DNA from: Aureococcus anophagefferens
Taxonomy: Eukaryota; Sar; Pelagophyceae; Pelagomonadales; Pelagomonadaceae
NCBI RefSeq assembly: GCF_000186865.1
Contig: NW_008705568.1
Coordinates: forward strand, 1,667,529-1,731,528
Direction of reading: 5' to 3'
Length of the DNA stretch: 64,000 nucleotides
Part shown: positions 37,488-48,115 of the stretch, in pieces
How positions within the stretch are numbered: position 1 is the stretch's first letter
Layout: each line of letters starts with the position of its first letter
Position numbers and translations under genes: made by a program
The notes under the pieces: generated by a model
Told to the model about the DNA's origin: nothing
The model's database searches: none
The model's input: the letters and a program-made list of their open reading frames with translations, nothing else

Positions 37488-40400
37488 ATGGAGGCCCCCG
37501 GCGTCCCCGGCGTCCCGGCGGCCCCGCTGCTCCCCGCGCCGCGGACGCCGGCGCCCGGCGCCCCCGCGGCGCCCGCGCCCGCGCCGAGCCCGGCGAACGC
37601 CGCCGACGACGACGGCTACTGCGGCGTCTGCGGTTCCGCGCACAGCGAGGAGGGCGACGCGCTGCTCTTCTGCGACGGCCCCGGGTGCGGCGTCGCCGTG
37701 CACCAGCTCTGCTACGGCATCCGCGCCCTGCCGCCCGAGGACGAGCCCTGGTTCTGCGAGCCCTGCCACTGCGACTCCGTCGCGTTCGAAGCGGCGCGGG
37801 CGGCCGCCGACGCGGCGCCGTCGCCGCCCGGGGCGCGCGCGCCGACGTCCCTCGACTTCCCGCGCACGGAGCGCGCGTGCGCCATCTGCGCCGGCGGCCC
37901 CGACGGGCCCGTCGTCGACGGCGCGGCGAAGATCCCTCTCGCGTTCAAGCGCGCGACGACGCTTCCGAAGTCCGACGCGAAGACCAGAGACGTCGGCGAC
38001 GCCGCCTGGCAGGACGCCTGGGCCCACGTCGCCTGCGCGGCCTGGATCGAGGAGGCGGGCTTCGCCGACGAGCGGCGCCTGTCGGTCGCGCTCTGCGGCG
38101 ATCTGAGCGCCGCGCGCGGCGCGCTGCGCTGCGAGCTCTGCGGCAAGCGCGGCCAGGCCGTCCAGTGCCGCCGCAAGAAGTGCGTCGCCGCCTTCCACCC
38201 GGCCTGCGTGCTCCGCGAGCTCATGGGCCCGAAGGAGTGGCGCCGCGGCGGCGGCGGCGCCGCGCGGCCGGGCGGCGCGGCCAAGGCCATCGGCGACCTG
38301 CTCTGCGGCCGCCACTGCGGCAAGGGCGGCCGGTCCGCGGCGCCCAGGTGCGAGGTCGTCGTCGAGAAGAGCGACTACGAGAAGGAGCGCGACGCGCGCA
38401 TCGCGCGGAACGCGGAGTTCCTCCAGTCGCTCGGCCTCGGCGGCGGCGCCGGCGGCGCGCTGGCCGCGGGCAGGGCGCCGCCGAAGAAGCGGGCGTCGAC
38501 GCCCAAGGCGGAGACGACGCCGAGCCGCAAGTCGAGCCGCGCGGGCAGCGAGCACAAGCCGGGCATGTACGCGATCAGCCGCACGGGCCGCTCCGCGGAG
38601 GAGATCGCCGAGGCGCGCGAGGAGAAGGAGCAGGCGCGCCTCGAGAAGCTCCTCAAGCGCGCGGACCGCGCCGTCGCCAACGCCGTCGCCGACGACGCCA
38701 AGCACGCGAACCGCGAGCGGCGCCACGAGGACGCGCGGCGCCACGCGCTCGAGCAGGCCGTGCTCCAGGAGCAGCGGCGCATCCTCTTCCAGCACCAGGC
38801 TATTCTCCGCGCGCAGCAGCTCGAGGTGCTGCGCCAGCAGCGCGTCCAGGAGCGGGAGGAGCGTGAGCGCCAGGTCGAGGAGGACCGCCGCGCCGCCGCG
38901 CTCAAGCGCGACGCGGAGAAGGCGGCGCGGGTCGCGGACAAGGCCATGGCCGCCATGGCCGCGCGCGACGCGCGGCGCGCGGCCAAGTTCGTCAAGGAGA
39001 TGGCCAAGTCACCGCGAGTCGCTCGCCGAGGCGAAGGCGCGGAGCAAGCTCGCGAAGACCCAGAAGTCGTCGGACGCCGCCCAGCAGGCCGACGCCATCG
39101 CGAGCGAGTCCACGGTGAGCGTCATCCTCGAGCGCGAGGCGCGGCGCACGGGCGCGCCGGCCCGCGCGGCGCCGGCGGCGCCGCCGCCGCCCTTCGCGCC
39201 GCCCTTCGCCGCGGGCGGCGCGCCCGCGCCCTGGGGCGCCTACGACGGCGCCGGCGCCTTCGCGGCGGCATCCTACGCCCACGCGGGCTACGGCGGCTTC
39301 GAGCCGCCCTACGCGGCCGACTACGACTTCGGCGGCGACTTTGGGCCGCCGCCGCCGCTCGGGCCGCCGCCGGAGGCGCCGCGCTACGCCTACGCGTCCG
39401 CGTCCTACGCCGCCGAGCGGGCGCCGCCCGACGGCGGCGTGTCCTACGAGCGGGGCGCGCCGCGGAGCCCGGCGGCCTACTGCCCCGTCGCGGCGCCGCC
39501 GGCCGCGCCGCCGCCGCAGCAGCTCACGGCCGCGGACGTCGCGCGCCTCCTGCCGCCCTGCTGCTTCTGCGGCGGCGACGCCAACGACCCGGACTCGGCC
39601 GAGGGCGCCATGATCGCCTCCGTCTTCCTCGGGCCCGCGACGAAGGCGCGGCCCGAGGGCACGCTGTACCGCGCGCACGAGCGCTGCGCGGAGCTGTCGC
39701 CCGAGGTCTTCCTCGACGACCACGGCGCCTACCACAACGTCGTCAAGGCCGCAAAGCGCGGCGCGCAGCTCCGCTGCTTCGCCTGCGACGGTCGCGGCGC
39801 GACGATCGGCTGCCACGTCGCGAGTTGCCAGCGGTCGTACCACGCGCCCTGCGCCGTGAGCTCGCGCTGGCGCTTCGGGGGCCTGCGGCGCTTCTGGTGC
39901 GCGGAGCACCGCGGGCTCGCGGAGGGCGGGGGCCTCGCGGACCACGACGCTCAAGACGCGACGACCGTCGGCCGGCTCTTGGGCGCGGCGTCGGGGAGGT
40001 GGTGCCCCCACTGCGAGCGCTTCGACCCGAACGCGCTCGACGGCTACGTGTCCTGCGACGGCTGCAACAACTGGTGGCACCCGGCCTGCGCGCAATTGGA
40101 CGACGAGACGCGCGCGTGGCTCGCGGCGCACGAGGGCGACCCGACCGCGACGTGGCACTGCCCGCACTGCGAGGCGCGCCGCGCGGCGCTCGAGAACCAG
40201 GTCGTCTGCGTCTGCAAGGCGTCGGCGGCGTCGTGCCAGAACACGTTCATGCTCATGTGCGACGCGTGCGACGTCTGGCACCACCCGGCGTGCGTCGGCC
40301 TCTCGGCGTCCGTGGCCGGCGCGCTCGGCGAGAGCGACGCGCGGTGGCACTGCCCGACGTGCGTCGCCGCGGGCATCATCTGCGTCTGCCAGGCGCGCGG

Positions 40401-41160
40401 GCGGCCCGGCGAGGTCACGCTGACCTGCGAGGGCTGCGCGGGCGAGTTCCACCCGAAGTGCGTCAACGTCGCCGACGCCGACGTCGCCGCGTACGGCAAA
40501 CCCGCGAGCGACCCGGACCGCAAGATCCTGATCTGCCCGGCGTGCTACGACGCGAACCGCAAGAAGCGGGGCGGCGACGACGCCGGCGACCGGCCCCGGG
40601 CGCCGCCGCGGAGGCCCGCGGCGCCGCGGGGCCGGAAGCGGTGCCGCGGCGAGCCGTCGGGGCTCCGCGTCCGCGTCGCCGTGTCGCCCAAGGGCGCGCG
40701 GTCCAAGAAGCGGCCGCGCGACGCGCCGCTGCGCGTCCGGCGCGTGGCCCTCGTCCTCGGCGGCGCCGCCGTGCGCGCGGGCGCGGGGTCCCTCGAGGAC
40801 GACGACGGCGACGACGGCCCGCGGAAGCCGCTCGCCGCGCTGCCGCACGGCCTCTGGCCCGAGCCCGTCGTCGTCCGCTACACGGCCCTGGCGCCCATCG
40901 CCGAGGCGCCGGCCCCGGCGGCCGGCGGCGCGGATGACGCGGCCGGCGACGCGGCGGACGCGGCCGGCGGCGCGGCGGACGCCGACGCGGCCGTGGCCGA
41001 GGCGCCGGCGGACGCCGACGCGGCCGTGGCCGAGGCGCCGGCGGATGCCGACGCGGCCATGGCCGAGGCGCCGGCGGACGCCACGGTGGAGGTCGCGGAC
41101 GCCGAACCGCCCGTAGCCGACGCCATGGAGGACGACTCGGAGGCGCCCCTCGACGTCTAA
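37488..41160 (+). CDS. Six-module PHD/ePHD chromatin protein, frame break near 39010
   Basis: The frame from 37488 continues to about 39010; the rest, to 41160, is in another frame, giving about 1220 residues together. N-terminal part: PHD1 (YCGVCGSAHSEEGDALLFCD to WFCEPC), then an extended PHD (CAICAGGPDGP to LLCGRHC), then a long Glu/Arg/Gln coiled coil. C-terminal part: a Pro/Ala/Tyr-rich linker, a second extended PHD (CCFCGGDAN to FWCAEH) and three more PHD fingers (WCPHCERF, CVCKASAAS, CVCQARGRP as first ligands). The tail has repeats of APADADAAVAE. ePHD-PHD sets are typical of JADE/BRPF/MLL-type histone readers. The break may be a real indel, a sequencing error or a very short intron; see findings. 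Confidence 0.8.
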
Positions 41161-41473
41161 ACATCCCCGGGTCATCTCGTGCCGGACTAGGACGTCGCCG
41201 GATGGAAGCGTGCTCGAACGAACCTGGGGCCCACTGGAGACTTTGAACTTTGAAAGTGGCCCGACCAGTGGGTTCGTACGGGTAGTAGTATTTTAAAATG
41301 CACATACATAGCAGGGGCGGCAACCTTGTGCAAGGCCCGCGCCGCGGAGGAAGCAAAAAAGGGTCGGGGGTCGACGACGACGACGTCGACGACGGGGGAG
41401 TGCCGTTGAAATTTGCACGCGTGTTGAGGAACTTCAAAAGAGGGGGGGGGCTGCGGCGGCGGCGGCGGCTTGA
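41161..41473. other. Intergenic, 313 bp, between convergent genes
   Basis: It contains a weak inverted repeat (cccactgg at 41230-41237, ccagtggg at 41265-41272), a short G run and a GGC triplet tract before 41473. These are consistent with two 3'UTRs; no gene is seen. Confidence 0.5.
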
Positions 41474-42308
41474 CTAGGCGTCGCCTTCACTGAGGGATTT
41501 TTTGATCGCGCTGACGGCGGCGCGCTTGGCGTGGCGGACGATGGACTTCTTGTTGCAGAGCCGCCACCGGCCAATGACGAAGGGCTTGGACGGCGCGCCC
41601 GCGGTCGGAGAGCGCTGCTCCAAGTTCAAGGGCGCGAAGAAGATGGCGACGACGACGGCGATCGACGCGGCGGCACCGCCTAGGGTGGCCCAGACGCCCG
41701 CCCAGGTGCCCTTGGGAACTTCCTTCCTCTTCGTGCGCGAGACCTGCATCGTATCCATGTGCATGAAGACGCGCTGGTCGGAAAAGATCGTGCCGTCTCC
41801 CCACTTCGTGTAGCGGCCGGCGGCGCCGGGCGAGACCTCGAGCGCGCGGGGGCTCCCGGCCCGAAGCGCCCCGGGCGGCCTTCGCCCGCGGCGCGGGAGG
41901 TCCCGCTCGTTTCGCGACGGGCTCGAGCGGCCGCGCGTGGTCGTAGAGGCGCCGCGCGAGCTCCGCCGCGGTCCCGCTCGACGGGAGCCCCAGGTACGTC
42001 AGCTGGCGACGGAGCGCGGCCGGCCCCTCGGCCTCGAGGTCCGGGAGGGAGGCGCGCGCCGCGTGGTCGCGGATGGTCCCTCGCAGGCCCGCGATCTTCT
42101 CGACGTACGCGAGCAGCGCCGTCGTGAACCCGCCCTCGGCCGCGCTCGCGACCTTCGACCCCGCTTCCCGGCCCGCTTGAGTCGTGTGGTACAGCTGCCG
42201 CAGCTCCTCCTGGCTCACGCCGCTCGCGCGCGACAGCATGCGGAGCGCGTCTTCCACCGTCTCCGTTCCCACGGAGGGCAGCGCGACCTGCCCACCCTTC
42301 GTCATCAT
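41474..42308 (-). CDS. SAP-like motif protein with one membrane segment
   Basis: Exons are 42308-41919 and 41836-41474 around an 82-nt GT-AG intron inferred from a frame change, giving 250 residues. The N-terminal half is helical and includes a SAP-type helix-extended loop-helix (ALRRQLTYLGLPSSGTAAEL). The second exon carries a KWGDGTIF segment, one membrane span (WAGVWATLGGAAASIAVVVA) and a basic C-terminus. SAP motifs normally bind DNA or RNA, so a membrane-tethered nucleic-acid contact, for instance at the nuclear envelope or in an organelle nucleoid, is conceivable but inferred. I do not recognise the family. Confidence 0.62.
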
Positions 42309-42930
42309 GCTCTCCCAAGCTAAGATCCGCGTCTTAGATGTCAGTTCTCACACGATCAAGGCTTCAAGGTCCAATGTTGAAGATACAAGATTTGCGGTTG
42401 AACTTCGGCAGCGCCGCCTCACATATCCCGCCGTCGGCGAGATGTGTTCTGCCGTCCGAGGGGCCGACTCGGAGCCGATGGCCCGGTCTCGGACAGCGTC
42501 GCCGGCGGGTGCGTGAACTCCGAGTCGCCCAAGGTGGTGAAGGCGACTCGGAGCTGATCGCGCGGGCCTCCCTTCCGGCAGCTCTCGCGCTGCGGCCCTC
42601 GCAGATACTCTTCGCGGCGCGGAGGCCGATGATGTGGACGCCGACCGAGGAGAACACGAAAGGAAGAGCTCTCGCTTCTTCGTGAACCACAATTTGAGTT
42701 CACGGTCCGAATTAATCCGAAGCACCGCGAAGCAAAATCGTGCGGCACCCACGGTGCACCACCCCGGCCAGACCGAGTCAAGCCGCGTCGTCGGCCGCCG
42801 GCACGTCCGCCGCTCGACCCCGCGGGTCCAACGCGGCGCCCCGCGCCGTCCCCCCGTGCACCGCCGCCCGTTTCGTCGACCCGCGCGCCGGACCCCGACG
42901 AATCCCGAAGCCGCGGCGACACTTCATGCG
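42309..42930. other. Intergenic, 622 bp, with an LPD gene scrap
   Basis: This separates the divergent SAP/membrane gene and the chimeric PHD paralogue. It contains a short fragment identical in 31 of 32 bases to the plastid LPD gene (entered separately). The frame upstream of 42931 stays open but without conserved content. Confidence 0.55.
42599..42645 (-). pseudogene. Scrap of dihydrolipoamide dehydrogenase gene
   Basis: On the minus strand this reads VGVHIIGLRAAKSIC, against [15 protein letters not shown] in the LPD gene. At DNA level 42613-42644 matches 44902-44933 in 31 of 32 positions; the match fades outside. It is too short to code and is isolated from any related exon, so it is a copied fragment. 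Confidence 0.7.
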
Positions 42931-44679
42931 ATGAGCGGTGCGGCTCGCCGTAAGAGCGCTCGAAAGGCCCCGGACCCCCCCGCGGCCGCGGACGCCCCGC
43001 GCCGGAAACTCTGCAACGCCGCCACCAAGGGCCGGCGCGCGGTGCTGCGCGAGGCCATCCCGGGCGTCACGGCCCCCGCGATCCGCCGCCTCGCGCGCCG
43101 CGGCGGCGTCGTAAGAGCGGCCGGCCTCGACTACGCGCGGCGCATGCCCGCGACGCTCTCCGCGCCGCGCAGCCGGACGCCGACGCCGCCGCCCGTCGTC
43201 GAGAAGAGCGACTACGAGAAGGAGCGCGACGCGCGCATCGCGCGGAACGCGGAGTTCCTCAAGTCGCTCGGCCTCGGCGGCGGGTCCGGCGGCGCGCTGT
43301 CCGCGAGCAAGCCGAAGAAGCCCAAGGTGTCGACGCCCAAGCCCAAGGCGACGCCGAGCCGCCAGTCGAGCCGCAGCGAGCACAAGCCGGGCATGTACGC
43401 GGTGTCGCGGACGGGCGCGCAGCGCTCCGCGGAGGAGATCGCCGAGGCGCGCGAGGAGAAGGAGCAGACGCGCCTCGAGAAGCTCCTCCGGCGCGCGGAC
43501 CGCGCCGCCGCCAACGCCGTCGCCGACGACGCCAAGCACGCGAACCGCGAGCGGCGCCACGAGGACGCGCGGCGCCACGCGCTCGAGCAGGCCGTGCTCC
43601 AGGAGCAGCGGCGCGTCCTCTTCCAGCACCAGCAGCTGCTCCGCGCGCAGCAGGTCGAGCTCCGGCGCCAGCAGCGCGTCCAGGAGCGGGAGGAGCGCGA
43701 GCGCCAGGTCGAGGAGGACCGCAAGGCCGCCGCGCTGAAGCGCGACGCGGAGCGCGCGGCCAGGGTCGCGGACCGCGCGATGGCCGCCATGGCCGTGCGC
43801 GACGCGCGGCGCGCGGAGGCCGACCGGAAGCGCGCCGCCAAGGACCTGGCCAAGTCCGAGCGGTCCGCCGAGGTCCAGCGCCAGCGCCTCGAGGCCAAGG
43901 CCCAGCGCGAGGCGCTCGCGGAGGCCAAGGCCCGCGCGCGGCCCCGGGGCCGCGGCGGCCGCGGCCGGAAGCGGTGCCACGGCGAGCCGTCGGGCCTCCG
44001 CGTCCGCGTCGCCGTGTCGCCGAAAGGCGCGCGGTCCAAGAAGCGGCCGCGCGACGTGCCGCTGCGCGTCAAGCGCGTGGCCCTCGTCCTCGGCGGCGCC
44101 GCCGTGCGCGCGGGCGCGGGGTCCCTCGACGACGACGACGACGGCGACGGCGGCCCGCGGAAGCCGCTCGCCGCGCTGCCGCACGGCCTCTGGCCCGAGC
44201 CCGTCGTCGTCCGCTACACGGCCCTGGCGCCCGTCGCCGACGTGCCGCTGCGCGTCAAGCGCGTGGCCCTCCTGCTCGGCGGCGCCGTCGTGCGCGCGGG
44301 CGCGGGGTCCCTCGACGACGACGACGACGGCGGCGGCGGCCCGCGGAAGCCGCTCGCCGCGCTGCCGCACAGCCTCTGGCCCGAGCCCGTCGCCGAGGCG
44401 CCGGCCCCGGCGGACGGCGGCGAGGCGCCGGCGGACGGCGAGGCGCCGGCGGACAACGGCGAGGCGCCGGCGGACGGCGGCGAGGAGGCGCCGGCGGCCA
44501 CGGCGGAGGCGGCGGACGGCGGCGAGGAGGCGGCGGACGCCGACGCGGCCATGGCGGAGGCGCCGGCGGCGGACGCCGACGCGGCCATGGGCGAGGCGCC
44601 GGCGGACGCCGCGGTCGAGGCCGCGGACGCCGGACCCGACGCCGAGCCCGACGCCGCGGACGCGCCCCTCGACGCGTAA
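42931..44679 (+). CDS. Chimeric PHD-protein paralogue with histone H4-like N-terminus and no PHD fingers
   Basis: The product is 582 residues as a single exon. Residues about 33-70 resemble histone H4 (GRRAVLREAIPGVTAPAIRR, with PAIRRLARRGGV identical to H4 over 12 residues). From residue about 88 on it matches the PHD protein at 37488: the segment starting VVEKSDYEKERDARIARNAE, the whole coiled coil, then the RGRKRCHGEPSG region and the acidic tail. All six zinc modules are absent. The segment VPLRVKRVALVLGGAAVRAG and its acidic follower are duplicated in tandem (about 44060-44220 and 44240-44400). The open frame and synonymous changes against the paralogue suggest a maintained gene, although expression is unknown. 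Confidence 0.75.
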   Translation: MSGAARRKSARKAPDPPAAADAPRRKLCNAATKGRRAVLREAIPGVTAPAIRRLARRGGVVRAAGLDYARRMPATLSAPRSRTPTPPPVVEKSDYEKERDARIARNAEFLKSLGLGGGSGGALSASKPKKPKVSTPKPKATPSRQSSRSEHKPGMYAVSRTGAQRSAEEIAEAREEKEQTRLEKLLRRADRAAANAVADDAKHANRERRHEDARRHALEQAVLQEQRRVLFQHQQLLRAQQVELRRQQRVQEREERERQVEEDRKAAALKRDAERAARVADRAMAAMAVRDARRAEADRKRAAKDLAKSERSAEVQRQRLEAKAQREALAEAKARARPRGRGGRGRKRCHGEPSGLRVRVAVSPKGARSKKRPRDVPLRVKRVALVLGGAAVRAGAGSLDDDDDGDGGPRKPLAALPHGLWPEPVVVRYTALAPVADVPLRVKRVALLLGGAVVRAGAGSLDDDDDGGGGPRKPLAALPHSLWPEPVAEAPAPADGGEAPADGEAPADNGEAPADGGEEAPAATAEAADGGEEAADADAAMAEAPAADADAAMGEAPADAAVEAADAGPDAEPDAADAPLDA

Positions 44680-44760
44680 AGAGTGCCCCCTCGTCGGAAG
44701 CCCGAGGATTATAGGCAAAGCGCCGGGCGCGACTTGGTGCGCCCGGGGGCGCGAGCGCCC

Positions 44761-46384
44761 CTAGTGGGCGTGCATGCCGACGCACTCCTTGAACGCGCCG
44801 TCGATGACCTCGGACAGCGTCGGGTGCGTGTGCGTCGTGAAGGCGAGCTCGCGGACCGTCGTCCCGGCGGCCTTGGCGTTGGCGCACTCCTGGATGAGGT
44901 CCGCGGCGTGGAGGCCGATGATGTGGACGCCGAGGATCTGCTCCGTGTCCTTGTTGAAGAGCACCTTGGCGATGCCGTCGCCCTCGCCCTCCGCGAGCGC
45001 TTTGGAGTTCGCGCGGAAGTGGCCCACGGCCTTGCCGAGCTCGAAGCCCTCGGCCTCGGCGCGGTCCTTCGCCGCGTCCTCGTCGATGCCGACCTGGGCG
45101 ACCTCCGGGTGCGTGAAGCACGCCGCGGGGATGTCCTCGTGGTTGACGACGTGCTTGCGGCCGCAGATGTTCTCGATGGCGCTGACGCCCTGGGTCGACG
45201 CCGTGTGGGCGAGCATCTGGATGCCGTTGGCGTCGCCGATGCAGTAGAGGTGCTCGTCGGCGACGGCGCCGCCGGGGCCCGCGAGCACGCGCATCGTCTC
45301 GTCGACCTGCACGAAGCCCCGCGGCGTCTCGATGCCGTGCTTGTCCAACCCGAGCTTGCCCGTGTTCGGCACGCGGCCCGTGGCGACCATGCACGTGTCC
45401 ACCTCGAGGACCTCGACGAGCTCCTTCGTCTCCGCGTCGATCATCTCGATGACGACGGGCTTTTCGCCGAGCTTGCCCGGCGTCACCTTCGACGCGAAGA
45501 CGCCGGTCCGGTAGTCGATGCCGCGCGGCGTCAGCAGGAGCCGCTCGGCCTGCTTGGCGATCTCGCGGTCGAAAGCGGGCATGAGCTTGGGCAGCGCCTC
45601 GATGAGCGTGCACTCGGAGCCGAGCGCCGTGTAGACGTCGGAGAACTCGAGGCCGATGATGCCGCTGCCGATGATCGCGCAGTACTCGGGCACGTGCTCC
45701 AGGCGCAGGCCCTCGTCGGACGTGTAGACCGTCTCGCCGTCGATGGTCACGCCCGGCGGCACGAAGGGCACGGAGCCCGGGGCGAGGATGATGTCCTGGG
45801 CCGTGACCTTCTTGCCGTTGCCGAGCTCGACGGTGTTGGGCCCGCCGTACGCGCCGAACTCGGGGATGAGCTCGACGCCCAGGCGGCCCAGGGACCCCTC
45901 GAGGCCGCCGCGGACCTTGTTCACGAGCTGCTCCGCGTGGGCCGCGATGCCCGCGCGGTCGAACTCGACGCCGCCCGGCACCGTGATGCCCATGGACCTA
46001 CGACGCGCGATGGTTCCTTGGGTGCCCGGTCGACAGCTCTCGAACGTCGCCGCGGCCGCGGGACGCCGCCGTCGACTCCAAATGCTTCTCGTCGCCCATG
46101 TCGCGCACGCGGCCCGACGCGGCGAGGAGCGCCTTCGACGGCACGCAGCCCCGGTTCACGCACGTGCCCCCGACGTCGCCGCCGGAGAGCACGGCGCAGC
46201 TCAGGCCCTGGGACCGCGCGTGCAGCGCCGCGCCGTGGCCGCCGACGCCGCAGCCGACGATGACGACGTCGTAGTCGAAGTCGTGCATCTGGAGGGCCGA
46301 CCGCGAGGCGCGCACCGACCGCGCGGGCAGCTTGGGCACGAGGCCATGGGCGAGGGCCGTCAACGCAATGAGCTTCCACGCCAT
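44761..46384 (-). CDS. LPD: Plastid-type dihydrolipoamide dehydrogenase (E3)
   Basis: Exons are 46384-46077 and 45997-44761 around a 79-nt GT-AG intron, giving 514 residues. It reoxidises dihydrolipoamide with NAD+ in 2-oxoacid dehydrogenase complexes, here probably plastid pyruvate dehydrogenase. FAD-binding [17 protein letters not shown], the redox disulfide [19 protein letters not shown]-binding [23 protein letters not shown], and the active-site His-Glu in HTHPTLSEV are all intact. The sequence type ([17 protein letters not shown]) is the plastid clade. A signal-like N-terminus followed by a basic Ser/Arg/Ala stretch fits the bipartite targeting of algae with complex plastids. It is divergent from the DUF218 gene, 85 bp away. 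Confidence 0.92.
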
Positions 46385-46469
46385 AATCGTACGTCGCGGC
46401 GCGTCGAGGCCTTCAAGCTCGCGAGCTCCGACGAATATTGAACTCCAGCGTGCCTTGCACTTGTAGACG

Positions 46470-47423
46470 ATGGCAGCCCCAGAGACGCCAGCCCCGCCGC
46501 CCGCCAATCCAGCTCCGCTGCCCGTCAAGCAAGCCCCGGAGTACCTCTACTCGTCCTGCGTCGCCGCGTGCGCGGCGATGGCGGCCTACGCCAACAACGC
46601 CTGGCAGATGCAGTGCCTCGCCGCGCTCGTCTGCGCCTACGTCGGCGGCCTCCTCTACCAGAACCGGCGCCGGCTCGGCGAGCCGCCCGTCGCCTGGTCC
46701 TGGTTTCCCACGGGGCGGCGGCGCCGCCTGGGCGACGGCCCGCCCCTCGTCGCGGGCAGCGCCGAGTGGCGCTGGGCGGAGGCGGTCTGGGACTTCATGA
46801 ACGTCGGCCACGCGGTCGAACCCGCCGACGGCATCCTCGTGCTCTGCAGCCACGACGTCCGCGTCGCCGACAAGGCCGTCGAGCTCTACGACGCGGGCAT
46901 GGGTCACTATATCTGCTTCTCCGGCGGCTTCGGCGCGGGCCCCCACAGCGGCGCGAATTTGAACGGCTGGACCCGGCCCGAGGCCGACGTCTTCGCGGAC
47001 CGCGCGCGCGCCGCGGGCGTGCCCGAGGACGCCGTCCTCGTGGAGAACGCGGCGACGAACACGGGCGAGAACTGCCGCTTCTCCGCGGCGCTCCTCGACC
47101 GCGCGGGCCGGGCCCGCGGCTCGCTGATCGTCGTGCAAAAGCCGTTCATGGAAAAAAGAAGCTACGCGACGTTGCTGAAGCAGTGGCCCGGAAAAACGCC
47201 GCGCGTCGCCGTCACCTCGCCGTCCATCTCCTTCATGGACTACCCGGACGCCCATGTCTCCCGCGAGGCCGTCGTGAGCATCATGGTCGGCGACCTCCAG
47301 CGGCTGCGACTCTACGCGACGCCCGAGCGCGACTTCCAGGCCCCCGTGGCCATCCCGGACGACGTCTGGGCGGCCTACGAGGGGCTCGTCGCCGCGGGCT
47401 ACGACGGCAACGTCCTCAAGTAA
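46470..47423 (+). CDS. DUF218 (YdcF/SanA-type) membrane protein
   Basis: The product is 317 residues as a single exon. An N-terminal hydrophobic span (about 30-62) anchors a DUF218 domain: [20 protein letters not shown], the FSGG motif in YICFSGGFG, an EAD motif with the catalytic-like acid, the Asn-Thr-Glu/Gly turn in [11 protein letters not shown], and [14 protein letters not shown], which matches the family's QKP(Y/F)MERR signature. DUF218 proteins are linked to cell-envelope metabolism in bacteria; no reaction is established. The bacterial-like sequence in an alga may reflect an old transfer. Confidence 0.82.
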   Translation: MAAPETPAPPPANPAPLPVKQAPEYLYSSCVAACAAMAAYANNAWQMQCLAALVCAYVGGLLYQNRRRLGEPPVAWSWFPTGRRRRLGDGPPLVAGSAEWRWAEAVWDFMNVGHAVEPADGILVLCSHDVRVADKAVELYDAGMGHYICFSGGFGAGPHSGANLNGWTRPEADVFADRARAAGVPEDAVLVENAATNTGENCRFSAALLDRAGRARGSLIVVQKPFMEKRSYATLLKQWPGKTPRVAVTSPSISFMDYPDAHVSREAVVSIMVGDLQRLRLYATPERDFQAPVAIPDDVWAAYEGLVAAGYDGNVLK

Positions 47424-47433
47424 CACGCGAATC

Positions 47434-47871
47434 TTAGTCGTCCTGCCCCGGGCCGATCTTCCGGACCTCCTTGAGCCGCGCGCGCATCTCGAGCAGGTCC
47501 TGGCACCGGAGGTACTTGGGCGTCTGCGACCGGATGGAGAGCAGGAAGCAGCCCGTGTCGAGCTTCTGGTCCCGCAGCCGCGACACGGCCGTCGCGTCCG
47601 CGCACAGGTTCTGCACGTACCTGCGGCCGCGCGCGCTACCGCGCGCGCCGCTCCCCGGTCGCCGGACGCCGGCGCCGCGCTGGACGACGAGCTTCTCGAC
47701 GAGGGCCACGGACTCGACGTTGGGCTTCTCCGCGTCGCCGAAGCCGTACCTGCGCGGGCGTCGTTGCGCACGGTCGCGCGCGCCCGCGGCGCCGGCGGCG
47801 CACATCATGCCGACGAGGTCGCTCTGGAGGTTCACGTTGCGGCCGCGCGACCGCTTGTTGTCGCTCGACAT
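47434..47871 (-). CDS. TAF13: TFIID subunit TAF13
   Basis: Exons are 47871-47804, 47749-47681 and 47620-47434, giving 107 residues. After removal of introns of 54 nt (GT-AG) and 60 nt (GC-AG) the protein aligns without gaps to the TAF13 histone fold: VGMMYGFGDAEKP, ESVALVEKLVVQYVQNLC, LDTGCFLLSIRSQTPKYLRC, DLLEMRARLKEVRK. TAF13 pairs with TAF11 in TFIID at RNA polymerase II promoters. Without these introns the frame stays open by chance but inserts Arg/Gly/Ala-rich pieces in the middle of the fold. It is convergent with the DUF218 gene, 10 bp apart. Confidence 0.87.
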   Translation of the reverse strand: MSSDNKRSRGRNVNLQSDLVGMMCAAGAAGARDRAQRRPRRYGFGDAEKPNVESVALVEKLVVQRGAGVRRPGSGARGSARGRRYVQNLCADATAVSRLRDQKLDTGCFLLSIRSQTPKYLRCQDLLEMRARLKEVRKIGPGQDD

Positions 47872-48115
47872 GCTGTCTGGCAAACGCGGCGCGCCGCGGC
47901 GGCGCGCGGCGGCCGGGTGGAGGGCGGGAACGCGCTCAGGCCTGGCGTCCAGGCTCTCTCTTTTTACCACTTTTTGCTCGCTTTGATTCTTGCGGTTTTG
48001 CTTGAATGCTTTGTGGTAAATCCATCGAGCGAAGCATGTTAGGCTGCCATGTTCTGCATCGCCGCGGCCGGGAGCGTCGTCCTAGCTGCTAACTAGAGGC
48101 GACACACACCCACAA

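Noticed and set aside
36905..38866. Long ORFs opposite or out of frame to real genes, for example 36905-38866 (+), 1163-2863 (-), 53876-57274 (+) and 21549-24182 (-).
   Set aside because: High GC suppresses stop codons in all frames. These translations are Arg/Ala/Pro/Gly-rich with no domains, and conserved motifs lie in the other frames.
41228..41275. Inverted repeat cccactgg/ccagtggg as a terminator or hairpin gene.
   Set aside because: Arms of 8 bp with a 27-nt loop are weak and expected by chance in this composition.
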